Program-made: the position numbers and the translations under genes
Part shown: one piece after another, positions 43,244 through 51,868 of the stretch
How positions within the stretch are numbered: position 1 is the stretch's first letter
How the letters are laid out: every line of letters begins with the position of its first letter
The notes under the pieces: generated by a model
What the model was told of the DNA's origin: nothing
What the model saw: the letters and a program-made list of their open reading frames with translations, nothing else
The model's database searches: none
From: Flavobacteriales bacterium
GTDB taxonomy: Bacteria; Bacteroidota; Bacteroidia; JACJYZ01
Length of the DNA: 58,986 bases
Direction: 5' to 3'
Assembly: GCA_020435415.1 (NCBI GenBank)
Contig: JAGQZQ010000010.1
Coordinates: 1 to 58,986, forward strand

Positions 43244-46200
43244 AAGAACGCTCTTACCTGTGCACTTCCGGTGTGAATGGTTTTCAACGCTCCGGGCTTG
43301 CGACCGCTATATTGTAATTCCAGTTGCAGGTTCTTTGCAAGATTCCGCTGCCAGCCGAGTGACCAGGTGAAGTTACGGCCTGTTCGCAGTCCTGAAAGCA
43401 TCTCAAAACCCAGGGGACTGTTCTGCTCGCCGTTGTACTCAAAGAACACGTAGCTTATCCTGGACATGACGCTTCCCTTATCCGGTACATTAATGGAAGC
43501 TTCCACGGCACCTTCCTTCTTGAATGCTTCCTCATCACCGTATTCCACGGCGTTCTGTTTATGTCCAAGGTTCATGATCACAGACCACCGGTTCGAAGGG
43601 TTCGGCTGGTAGGTGAATTTGCCTTCCGTCTCCTCTGACCGTATCAGGTAATTGCGTTTCACAAAAAATTCGGAGCGGCTCACTTTGTTTCCGTATCCCC
43701 GCATCAGTTGGAAAGTAAATACCTTACTCATGGTCCACCGGCCGGTTGTTTGCCATGTACGGTTACGTGTCCATTCAGGACCGTTGATCAGCAGCGTTCG
43801 GTTAAAGGCATCGAGCCACTGCATATCTACCCCGACTTTGCCCTTATTCCTGTTAAACGATACCGTATTCCGCAATCCGGCATTCACACTTACCAAACCG
43901 TTCAGTTCCTTCGTATAATTGAACAGGTCGAGTGTAGCTTGTTCCCCGGTCTTTCTCTGCAACCGATAAGAGAATTGATTGGAAAACCGGTCTGCCAGAC
44001 GCCTGAGTGCCGAAGGCTCCTGTTTGCGACTGGTAGGTTGAATAAACACCGCATGGCTGAATTGCTGGTTATACACCTTTACATATTCCTGTGTTGGTGT
44101 AAACACACGGATATACCGGGCCTGATCTGGAAACAGGGCCACTTCAAACTCATCAAGTTCCTTCACCCCATTTCCGTTGTAATCGGTCCAGGAAAAATTT
44201 CCCTGCCCGGAAGGTACCTCCAGGTAAATGAATTCTTTTTTCAGCTCCAGGCCACTGGAAGATTCATAAAACAAAGAAGAGCGTAACCAACCGGCCTTGG
44301 CTTGGTATCGGTGTTCCAGCCGGATATTAAGCACTTCCTCCGGTTTGATATCCGTTAAGGTCGTATCGATAACTTCAAGTGAACGCCATGCCACACTACC
44401 CCGAAACCGGTGGCCAGGTGCCATGATCACGGAAAGGTCCAATCCGGCCTGTTGCGCATGGAAAGCCTGGATGAGATTCCTGCCGGTGGGCTGATCATCA
44501 TTACGTTCACCATAGTATAATTTATACCCTAGCCTGGTAGAATCCCTGCTGGCAAGATATACCTGCCAGGCATTCCATGAGGCGGACGGGGCAATCAGTG
44601 AATCTCCTTTGGTTTGAAGCAACGTATTGTTCTCGCCTTCAACCAATACCCCCAGACGGATCTGACCCCACAAACGTTCAAGTCCGGTATCATATCTTAA
44701 AAACCCGGAACGAATGTCAGAACCATTGGCATTCAGCAGACTCACCTTTGCATTTGCACGCCACCTGGATGGTGCCCACCGGAGTGTACATGCATTCCTT
44801 ATTCCTTTGTAAACCGTATCCCGGAGAAGGGTACGGATATCCCAGGATATCTCAAGTTGCTTCTTATACTGTGCTTGCCACAAAAATCCTCCGAAATGCT
44901 GCGATGTGGTATCCGTTAATGCGGACAAGTTCCAGTCCCGCTCGAATTCCACTGTTCTGATGCGTTCAACAGGTTTGAAATAACGATGCTGAAATTCATA
45001 ACTCAGGGCATGCGATGTTCTCCATTGTCGGGAGGTATCATTCGGCATTCTGCGATCCCAGGAAAGGGATATGGCCGGACCGTGATCATCGTGGGAGTCC
45101 AGCGAAGAGAACAGGTTCTGATCCTGTTCGGACCATGCGCCTTCTGCTGTAAATGAAGAACGCCTGGAGAGTTGCTCTGCCCAACGTGCCGTGACCATCC
45201 GCCGGTTCTTCGGAGCGATCAGTTGACGCACCGGTTCATAATCTCCCTGCGGAATTCCGGCCTGTGGCATCACCCATTGAAACACCCGACCGTTCGCTGC
45301 ACTCTTGATCTGTTTATAGTTTCCCTTTCCGGTACCAACATAAGTGAAAGCAAGCCGGTATACAGCCTTGGTGGGATCGGTTGAATAAACATAGACGGTA
45401 TAACCTGCAGAATCTATTTTGACATACCGCACTTCCGAATCACCAAAACCAACGGAATCCACGGCCGGGCGAACAGCCTTTGTAGGATCATCTCCCGCAT
45501 CAGACAGCAATTGTTTGTCACCCTGGGACAGATCCTGCTGAAGCGGTTGATTCTTGTTATCCTGTTCTGAATAGACAGACACCTGGAAGTCAGAGGTTCT
45601 GCCTTGCCAGCCCGTTCTTGCAAAGATCATAGAACGGGCATAATTACGGTCGGTATACTGAAATTCGAACACCAGGCGGGAATCCTTGGTGATCATACGA
45701 CGAGCAGTAAAGGTTACCTCCGCTGTATTGTAGTTGATCACATAGTCATTTTCCTGGCCCCGTTCCAGCAACATTCCATTCAGGTAAACCCTTTCCGTAC
45801 CTGCCAACACTACTATGTAGGTTTCATTTTCCGCCCCCCTGAGCCGGTATGGTCCCTGATTTCCCTCCTGACCCGGAACAATCTGTCTTGCAAATTTCCC
45901 CTTGGAAACTGCAACATTTGCAGACACAGAGACCCGCTGACTATCCGCCATGTTGAAAGCCGTTTCATAGCCAAGTCCCTGGTTCCTTTTGTTAAAATGC
46001 AGCCAATGGCTCTGTGGTGAGATCAACTGAAAATCACCGGCGATAAGCTTGCTGTCGTGGCTGCTTAATTCGATGTACACCTGATCAAAATCCTGGATGG
46101 CTGCTGTGTTGCCGTCCGGTTGAATCGGTATGTTATCATCCGAAATGGCCGCCCGCACTTCCATCTGATCGTTCAGTTTACCAGAGAACTGCAGGTCCAT

Positions 46201-46701
46201 ACTGGAATTGACCGATAGGTCCTGATTATTTCCGATCATGATTCCGCGGGTAAGGTTACCAGACCTGGACAGTGATGAAAAACCGAAAAGATCCTGGGTT
46301 GGGTTCTTTATTGAGGGTTTATAGGTGAACGGGTTGGACACTTCCGGGCTATGTTGAATCCATTGCTCAGGGACCTTGTTTTGGGCTCTTTCGGAAATCA
46401 GGTATGGCAGCGTTCGGTAACGGATCAGCAGGGTATCATTCTTATTCAAACCCTCACGCCACACGGGGTTCAGAAAAATCCGTCCTCTGGCATCATCATG
46501 CTGGTAAACGTTGCTATCTACAGGTGTTCCGGAAACGAACAGGTGAACCGAGCCAGGGATCAGGCTCAACGTATCTACACGCACAGTATCGGTCAGTGCA
46601 GATGCGGGAATGAAAACCCGTTTTTCATCCACATCCTGCGCCAGTGTAGTGGTTACTGTGCCCACAACCGTCAGGCATAAGATCTTATACTTCCTGTTCA
46701 A
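43240..46701 (-). CDS. Very large probable outer-membrane beta-barrel protein, function unknown
   Basis: 1153 residues, start TTG 46701 giving MNRKYKILCLTVVGTVTTTLAQ, a good signal peptide. There is no in-frame ATG nearby. An N-terminal beta-rich region contains RIFLNPVWREGLNKNDTLLIRY, then SGNLTRGIMIGNNQDLSVNSS, MDLQFSGKLNDQMEVRAAIS and DFDQVYIELSS, after which long amphipathic beta-strand alternation with many Arg, Tyr and Trp runs to the end. A DYNGNGVKELDEFEVA segment looks like a calcium loop. Its last residues include VRAFF. This looks like a large surface barrel, perhaps part of a secretion or assembly system; I cannot name the family. The stop overlaps the brxA-like stop. Confidence 0.75.
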   Translation of the reverse strand: MNRKYKILCLTVVGTVTTTLAQDVDEKRVFIPASALTDTVRVDTLSLIPGSVHLFVSGTPVDSNVYQHDDARGRIFLNPVWREGLNKNDTLLIRYRTLPYLISERAQNKVPEQWIQHSPEVSNPFTYKPSIKNPTQDLFGFSSLSRSGNLTRGIMIGNNQDLSVNSSMDLQFSGKLNDQMEVRAAISDDNIPIQPDGNTAAIQDFDQVYIELSSHDSKLIAGDFQLISPQSHWLHFNKRNQGLGYETAFNMADSQRVSVSANVAVSKGKFARQIVPGQEGNQGPYRLRGAENETYIVVLAGTERVYLNGMLLERGQENDYVINYNTAEVTFTARRMITKDSRLVFEFQYTDRNYARSMIFARTGWQGRTSDFQVSVYSEQDNKNQPLQQDLSQGDKQLLSDAGDDPTKAVRPAVDSVGFGDSEVRYVKIDSAGYTVYVYSTDPTKAVYRLAFTYVGTGKGNYKQIKSAANGRVFQWVMPQAGIPQGDYEPVRQLIAPKNRRMVTARWAEQLSRRSSFTAEGAWSEQDQNLFSSLDSHDDHGPAISLSWDRRMPNDTSRQWRTSHALSYEFQHRYFKPVERIRTVEFERDWNLSALTDTTSQHFGGFLWQAQYKKQLEISWDIRTLLRDTVYKGIRNACTLRWAPSRWRANAKVSLLNANGSDIRSGFLRYDTGLERLWGQIRLGVLVEGENNTLLQTKGDSLIAPSASWNAWQVYLASRDSTRLGYKLYYGERNDDQPTGRNLIQAFHAQQAGLDLSVIMAPGHRFRGSVAWRSLEVIDTTLTDIKPEEVLNIRLEHRYQAKAGWLRSSLFYESSSGLELKKEFIYLEVPSGQGNFSWTDYNGNGVKELDEFEVALFPDQARYIRVFTPTQEYVKVYNQQFSHAVFIQPTSRKQEPSALRRLADRFSNQFSYRLQRKTGEQATLDLFNYTKELNGLVSVNAGLRNTVSFNRNKGKVGVDMQWLDAFNRTLLINGPEWTRNRTWQTTGRWTMSKVFTFQLMRGYGNKVSRSEFFVKRNYLIRSEETEGKFTYQPNPSNRWSVIMNLGHKQNAVEYGDEEAFKKEGAVEASINVPDKGSVMSRISYVFFEYNGEQNSPLGFEMLSGLRTGRNFTWSLGWQRNLAKNLQLELQYSGRKPGALKTIHTGSAQVRAFF

Positions 46702-46706
46702 ATGTA
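46699..46706 (-). promoter_or_regulatory. TAnnTTTG-like box over the barrel gene start
   Basis: TACATTTG on the minus strand matches the -7 consensus and overlaps the proposed TTG start. If it were the active box, the start would need to be further in. No -33 TTG is present, so it may be chance. Confidence 0.28.
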
Positions 46707-46826
46707 TGTGCAGGTTACGATGCTAAGATAACGGCTTTAACGTCAATTCATTTCCACCCGGGACAGGAAAGGCCAATGACTTTTGTATACGGGTAAAAAA
46801 GTACGTACAGGTATACCCTATGTAAG

Positions 46827-46856
46827 TTTGGTAGTGTTGATATATTTTTATATTTG
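46827..46856 (+). promoter_or_regulatory. Promoter of the solute-binding lipoprotein gene
   Basis: TTTG (46827-46830), an 18-base spacer and TATATTTG (46849-46856). The leader to ATG 46903 is about 40 bases. Confidence 0.57.
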
Positions 46857-46902
46857 TACCTTGATCATCGTGTAAGATTTCTGTTACAAACATGCGAAGA
46901 AT

Positions 46903-48672
46903 ATGAAAAGAATTGCCTTCTTGTATTTAGTCACCATGGCCGCACTGGCCGGATGCGGGGATCCTGGACCTGAACAGGAACAACAATCCGCCAAAGGTGG
47001 TGTAAACTACGGCGGAGTATTCCGCATCAACGAGGAGGAAGATTTTCGTAATCTCTTTCCACTGAACGTTTATGAGATTGTTTCTCATCGCATCGCTAAC
47101 CAGGTTTATGAGGGATTGATCCTGTTCAATCAGAACGACCTCAGCCTGACTACCGGAGTAGCTGAAAGCTGGGAGGTAAACGATTCTACCAACACCTATA
47201 CCTTCCATATTCGCAAAGGGGTGATGTTCCATGACGACCCTTGTTTTCCGGAAGGCAAAGGCAGGGAAGTCACAGCCAAAGACTTTGTATATAGCTTTAC
47301 ACGGCTGTGTACTGCCGATCCTATGAATGCAGGTTTCTGGGTATTCCGCGACAGGGTAAAAGGTGCCAATGCCTATTATCAGTCAACTGTAGACGGTTCA
47401 CCTTTGGCAGAAGGCGTTACCGGTGTGAAAGCGGTAGACGATTATACCCTTCAAATTGAACTTGTAGATACTTACGGCGGATTCCTGAACCTTCTGACCA
47501 CCCCGTATACCTGGGTATTCCCGAAAGAAGCGCTTGAAAAGTACGGTGATGAAATGCGCATAAAATGCGTGGGCACCGGCCCGTTTAAAGTGAAACAGGT
47601 CAAAGAAGGGGATGCCGTTATCCTTGAAAGAAATGACAAATACTGGGGCAAGGACAAACATGGAAATGCATTGCCATATCTCGACGCGGTGAAATTCACT
47701 TTTGTGAAGGAAAAGAAATCCGAATTTCTGGAATTCAAGAAGCAAAATCTTGACATGGTGTTCAAGCTTCCCGTAGAGATGATTGATGAGATTCTGGAGG
47801 ACCTGGAGAACGCCAAAGGCAATCTGGGGTATGACCTTCAGATCAGTCCTGCCATGGGTACACAATACTATGGATTCCTTCAAACAGATAAGGTGTTTAA
47901 TGATATCAGGGTACGGAAGGCATTCAGCTATGCGATCGACCGCAAAAAGATCATAAACTACACCTTGAGAGGTGAGGGTATCCCGGGAAATTACGGATTC
48001 GTACCTCCCATCTTTGACCGTGGCACCAACTCTGCCAAAGCATACAATTCAGAGGGCATTCGGGGTTATGAATACAACCCGGAAAAGGCAAAGCAACTCC
48101 TGGCCGAGGCGGGGTATCCGGAAGGAAGGGGTTTTCCACCCGTTACTTTACAACTCAATAGCGGAGGTGCAAGAAACATACAGGTGGCTGAGGTTGTGCA
48201 AAACATGCTCGTTGATAATCTCGGAATCAATGTTGAGATGAATGTGATGCCATTTGCCCAGCACCTGGAGAATGTGGAATCCGGGAAAGCCCGCTTCTGG
48301 CGTGGTGGATGGTTGTCCGACTTCCCTGAACCGGAAAGCTTCCTGACACTGTTCTCAAGCGCACACGTACCTAACAGCATGGAGGAAAAATCCCTCCTGA
48401 ATACCTTCCGCTACAGGAGCGCAAGATTTGACAGTCTCTTCAATGCTGCACTGCATACCGTAGACGATAAAGAACGGTACGCGCTTTACCAGAAAGCAGA
48501 CCAGCAGGTCATGGATGATGCAGTAGTCATGATCATCTACTACGAAGAAAATTACCGTCTTCTGCAACCATATGTGAAGAACTTCCCCATCAACCCGATG
48601 GAGTACCGGAAGCTCACGGATGTATATTTCGATATGTCCGCGGATTCAAATAAGAAGACTGCGAAAAAATAA
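46903..48672 (+). CDS. Extracellular solute-binding protein family 5 lipoprotein (peptide/oligopeptide type)
   Basis: 589 residues. MKRIAFLYLVTMAALAGC is a lipoprotein signal (Cys 18). The mature part is an SBP_bac_5 protein: FRINEEEDFRNLFPLN, YEGLILFNQNDLSLTTGVAE, YTFHIRKGVMFHDDP, TGPFKVKQVKEGD, VRKAFSYAIDRKKIINYTL and GGWLSDFPEPESFLTLFSS. The family binds oligopeptides or other ligands for an ABC importer. No permease or ATPase gene is adjacent in this window, so the partner is elsewhere or it acts alone. Its own promoter and a 46-base palindromic terminator frame a single-gene unit. Confidence 0.92.
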   Translation: MKRIAFLYLVTMAALAGCGDPGPEQEQQSAKGGVNYGGVFRINEEEDFRNLFPLNVYEIVSHRIANQVYEGLILFNQNDLSLTTGVAESWEVNDSTNTYTFHIRKGVMFHDDPCFPEGKGREVTAKDFVYSFTRLCTADPMNAGFWVFRDRVKGANAYYQSTVDGSPLAEGVTGVKAVDDYTLQIELVDTYGGFLNLLTTPYTWVFPKEALEKYGDEMRIKCVGTGPFKVKQVKEGDAVILERNDKYWGKDKHGNALPYLDAVKFTFVKEKKSEFLEFKKQNLDMVFKLPVEMIDEILEDLENAKGNLGYDLQISPAMGTQYYGFLQTDKVFNDIRVRKAFSYAIDRKKIINYTLRGEGIPGNYGFVPPIFDRGTNSAKAYNSEGIRGYEYNPEKAKQLLAEAGYPEGRGFPPVTLQLNSGGARNIQVAEVVQNMLVDNLGINVEMNVMPFAQHLENVESGKARFWRGGWLSDFPEPESFLTLFSSAHVPNSMEEKSLLNTFRYRSARFDSLFNAALHTVDDKERYALYQKADQQVMDDAVVMIIYYEENYRLLQPYVKNFPINPMEYRKLTDVYFDMSADSNKKTAKK

Positions 48673-48683
48673 TTCCGTTGACC

Positions 48684-48729
48684 GGACATAAAAAAACCAG
48701 CTGTACGTACAGCTGGTTTTTTTATGTCC
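48684..48729. terminator. 46-base perfect palindrome, bidirectional terminator
   Basis: A perfect palindrome with no loop: the half-site starting GGACATAAAAAAACCAGCTG (48684) is mirrored through the GTAC|GTAC centre at 48706/48707 to 48729. It gives A7 and T7 runs flanking a CCAGCTGTAC core, so it can stop transcripts from both strands. It separates the solute-binding gene from the convergent hypothetical gene. Confidence 0.85.
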
Positions 48730-48739
48730 ATGTCTGTGT

Positions 48740-49465
48740 TCAGGCCATCCCTGTTTCCTTGTAAATATATCGGACCAGCAATCTTTTGGCCATCGGAAGG
48801 AATGTTTCATTCTCCGGAATGCTTAGTTCCGATTCGATCGCATATGTAGCTGGATTCGGCAACTCATGCCTATGACGTATCAAATCCTCTTTGATCCCTT
48901 CAAACGTATGGTTCAGGGACCGCTTATACTCTGTCAGAAAACGGGTATGCACCGCCCTGTATTTTCCCTCCGGCTCCTCGATAAGTGTCATTTTGTATTC
49001 AAAAACCCTGCAACCGGATACAGACGTACCGTCGAGGATGAAATAACCTTCATAAGGATACAAGGGTGTGACACCCACCGGAGAAATGTGCATATGGGAC
49101 TCTATAAATTCATATATCTTTTTTCCTTCATCAAGATAGTATTCAAACCTGGGCAACGAATACCCGATGATCTCTTCAATCTCCCTGATCAGATCATCAT
49201 CCTGGATCAACCGCTCGTACATCAATGTCATTTTTTCACTGGAAAAGCTTTTCAGCTTTTTTGGAAAGGACTCATTCATTTGCTGGGTTTGTTCCTTCAG
49301 TTCCACCAGGTTTCTGTGATGTTCAATCAGCTCGGCCAGAACCGGGTACAGTTTAACGGCATCGAAATGTGAGCTAACCTCCTGTAAATATGCCAGCAGC
49401 AGGTATTTTTTATACTCAAAATCAATCCACTTCTCCGTGATCCAATCTTTATTGAGTTTTTTCAT
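48740..49465 (-). CDS. Conserved-looking hypothetical protein
   Basis: 241 residues, start MKKLNKDWITEKWIDFEYKK, no signal peptide. The first half is helical and charged (AYLQEVSSHFDAVKLYPVL, HHRNLVELKEQTQQMNESF), the second half mixed, with PLYPYEGYFILDGTS and PENETFLPMAKRLLVRYI at the end. It is probably cytoplasmic. I do not recognise it. It is divergent from the OmpA-like gene and convergent with the solute-binding gene. Confidence 0.72.
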   Translation of the reverse strand: MKKLNKDWITEKWIDFEYKKYLLLAYLQEVSSHFDAVKLYPVLAELIEHHRNLVELKEQTQQMNESFPKKLKSFSSEKMTLMYERLIQDDDLIREIEEIIGYSLPRFEYYLDEGKKIYEFIESHMHISPVGVTPLYPYEGYFILDGTSVSGCRVFEYKMTLIEEPEGKYRAVHTRFLTEYKRSLNHTFEGIKEDLIRHRHELPNPATYAIESELSIPENETFLPMAKRLLVRYIYKETGMA

Positions 49466-49631
49466 AACACAAGGATGTTTCTCATTTAACGTATGCTACC
49501 GGGCCTATGTTTCCCGTTCATGCTCATAACTGACATTCCGTTGAGCTGTAATCCGGTATTGTCAGGAAAAAAATGCAAATTTGCCGGAACGGATTTTAGA
49601 CACCCCAATGATGATCTCAAACCCATCTTAC

Positions 49632-50648
49632 ATGAAAAATATTCACCGGATCGCTTATATATGTACAATTGCCTCAGTACTATCCTTCTTTCAGGCTTGT
49701 GTTCCTGCAAGGAAATTCGAAGAGATCAAGGCAAAGCAGGAGCGCTGTGAGGCAGACAATGCATTACTTAAGTCCAGGAATGAGGAACTCACCGTAAAAT
49801 CTACAGAATTGGAAGCTTCCCTTTCGGATATCAAAAAGCAAATAGACGGGCTCTCTTCCGATACCACGGTACTTGGAAAGTCACTGAGACAAATGACTGT
49901 GAACTATGACAAACTGAATGAAACATATGAGCTTCTGCTGGACAAAAACAAGGAAATGCTGGCCGGCAACCGGTATGAAACCGAAAAACTGATGCGTGAA
50001 CTTCAGTCTACCCAAACCTCTCTTCAGTCCAAGGAAGATGCCCTTAAGTCACTCGAAAGGGAACTGAATACCAAAAAACAAAACCTGGAAAAGCTGAGTG
50101 GCGAATTGAAGGACAGGGAAGCAAAGGTTGCAGAGCTCCAGGACATTCTGGACAAAAAGGAAGCAGCCGTTGCTGATTTGAAAAAGAAGGTAACCGAAGC
50201 TTTGTTGGGTTTTGAGAACAAAGGTCTCACCATCCAGCAAAAGAATGGAAAGGTTTACGTTTCTCTTGAGGAAAGTCTGCTGTTTGCCTCAGGCAGCTAT
50301 AAGGTAGATACAAAAGGACAGGATGCGTTGGGTAAACTGGCCCAGGTACTGGCGGACAACAAAGATATCAACGTATTGATCGAAGGGCATACAGACAATG
50401 TGCCTTTGAAAGGTAGTGGACAAGTCAAGGACAACTGGGACCTCAGCGTTATGAGGGCCACAGCGATTGTAAAGATCATCACCGAAAACCGGGGCGTGGA
50501 TCCAAAAAGGTTGACGGCCGCCGGAAGAGGTGAATACGTACCCATTGACCCGGCAGATACCAAGGAAGCACGGCAGAAAAACAGGCGTACTGAAATTATC
50601 CTGACCCCCAAACTAGACGAACTCTTCGAGATTCTCAACACGAATTGA
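49632..50648 (+). CDS. OmpA-like peptidoglycan-binding lipoprotein with coiled coil
   Basis: 338 residues from ATG 49632 (MKNIHRIAYICTIASVLSFFQAC, lipobox with Cys about 23). A long heptad region (about 25-205) rich in Glu, Lys and Leu follows, then an OmpA C-terminal domain (about 215-338) with LLFASGSYKVDTKGQDALG, IEGHTDNVPL and RLTAAGRGEYVPIDPADT, ending NRRTEIIL. The protein likely reaches from the outer membrane to the peptidoglycan. The TTG at 49581 would add a non-signal extension. The ftsX gene starts 17 bases after the stop, consistent with an envelope and division operon. Confidence 0.9.
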   Translation: MKNIHRIAYICTIASVLSFFQACVPARKFEEIKAKQERCEADNALLKSRNEELTVKSTELEASLSDIKKQIDGLSSDTTVLGKSLRQMTVNYDKLNETYELLLDKNKEMLAGNRYETEKLMRELQSTQTSLQSKEDALKSLERELNTKKQNLEKLSGELKDREAKVAELQDILDKKEAAVADLKKKVTEALLGFENKGLTIQQKNGKVYVSLEESLLFASGSYKVDTKGQDALGKLAQVLADNKDINVLIEGHTDNVPLKGSGQVKDNWDLSVMRATAIVKIITENRGVDPKRLTAAGRGEYVPIDPADTKEARQKNRRTEIILTPKLDELFEILNTN

Positions 50649-50665
50649 CAAGAGCCTGAAAAAGC

Positions 50666-51544
50666 ATGACGAAAAAAAGAAAAGCAGCACGGACACCGAA
50701 AGGCTGGCGGTCATCCTATCTTTCCACTGTGGTAAGTATGGCCCTTGTTCTTTTTGTTCTGGGTTCTCTCGGACTCATTATCCTTCAGGGCCAGCAGATA
50801 TCTGATTACGTAAAGGAAAATATCGGATTTACGGTGTTTTTCAAGGAATCCACAAAAGAGGTGGAGATTCTCCAGTTTCAAAAATCTCTTGAGGCGGAAA
50901 ATTATGTTCGCCATACCAATTATGTAAGCAAGGAAGAGGCTGCCCATATCATGGAGGAGGAGTTGGGTGAAGATTTTATTTCATTCATCGGAAAAAACCC
51001 ATTGCTTCCTTCTATTGATGTTTTTGTACATGCCAACTACGCAAACAATGATAGCCTGACCTGGATCACCGCACATGTCATGGAAAATAAGATGATCGAT
51101 GAACTGGTGAAAGAAGAAAACCTGATCGAAGCAGTGAACAGCAACCTGAGGAAGATCAGCGTGATCATGCTGTCATTCTCCGGTCTGCTTTTACTCGTCG
51201 CGGTGGCACTCATCAACAACACCATCAGACTGGCAATCTATTCAAGGCGTTTCCTGATAAGGAGCATGCAACTTGTTGGTGCTACTCAGGGCTTTATACG
51301 CAGACCGTTTCTGGCCAATGGGGTAATACAGGGCATCTTCGCTTCCCTGATCGCCGTAGTGCTTTTACTTTCCATATTGTTTTACCTCCGGGCAGAATAT
51401 CCTGAGGTGTTTACCATTGCCGAACCGGACCTGTTGTTGCCTTTGTTCGGAGGCATCGTATTTATTGGTATCAGCATATCATGGATATCAACATTTTTCT
51501 CTGTACGCAGGTTCCTGAGGCTGAAAGCCGACGATCTCTACTAA
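50666..51544 (+). CDS. ftsX: FtsX, cell-division ABC transporter permease
   Basis: 292-residue inner-membrane protein with four hydrophobic helices (about 18-42, 172-195, 225-245 and 265-285), an extracytoplasmic domain between the first two with SFIGKNPLLPSIDVFVHA, and the FtsX sequence NNTIRLAIYSRRFLIRSMQLVGA. FtsX with FtsE activates cell-wall hydrolases in division. ftsE is not adjacent, which is normal in this phylum. It begins 17 bases after the OmpA-like gene. Confidence 0.92.
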   Translation: MTKKRKAARTPKGWRSSYLSTVVSMALVLFVLGSLGLIILQGQQISDYVKENIGFTVFFKESTKEVEILQFQKSLEAENYVRHTNYVSKEEAAHIMEEELGEDFISFIGKNPLLPSIDVFVHANYANNDSLTWITAHVMENKMIDELVKEENLIEAVNSNLRKISVIMLSFSGLLLLVAVALINNTIRLAIYSRRFLIRSMQLVGATQGFIRRPFLANGVIQGIFASLIAVVLLLSILFYLRAEYPEVFTIAEPDLLLPLFGGIVFIGISISWISTFFSVRRFLRLKADDLY

Positions 51545-51604
51545 AGTCATGAGATAACAACACTTGTTAACAGGTCTTAACATGGTATGTATTTTCGGAT
51601 TCAC

Positions 51605-51612
51605 TATGTTTG
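51605..51612 (+). promoter_or_regulatory. TAnnTTTG -7 box before the DUF3098 gene
   Basis: TATGTTTG matches the -7 consensus 18 bases upstream of ATG 51631. No -33 TTG is seen. Confidence 0.38.
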
Positions 51613-51630
51613 CATCGAATTAAGACAGTT

Positions 51631-51867
51631 ATGGAAGACAAAGCAAAATCCTCCTTCGCCTTTACATCAACGAATTACCGCCTGCTTCTTATCAGCATCG
51701 CGGTGGTAATTCTGGGTTTTATCCTGATGGCAGGTGGCGGAACCGACGATCTGCATTCGTTCAGTGAGGACATCTTCAGTACCAGGCGGATCAGTGTTGC
51801 TCCTCTGATTGTACTGGCAGGATATGTGATGGGTATTTTCGCTATCATGAAAAAAAACCGCTCCTGA
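51631..51867 (+). CDS. DUF3098 small membrane protein
   Basis: 78 residues from ATG 51631 (MEDKAKSSFAFTSTNYRLLLISIAVV); the TTG at 51610 falls within the likely promoter. Two membrane helices (about 17-36 and 55-73) with GGGTDDLHSFSEDIFSTRR between. DUF3098 proteins sit between ftsX and uppP in many Bacteroidota, which this cluster repeats. Function unknown. The next gene starts 1 base after the stop. Confidence 0.85.
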   Translation: MEDKAKSSFAFTSTNYRLLLISIAVVILGFILMAGGGTDDLHSFSEDIFSTRRISVAPLIVLAGYVMGIFAIMKKNRS

Positions 51868-51868
51868 T

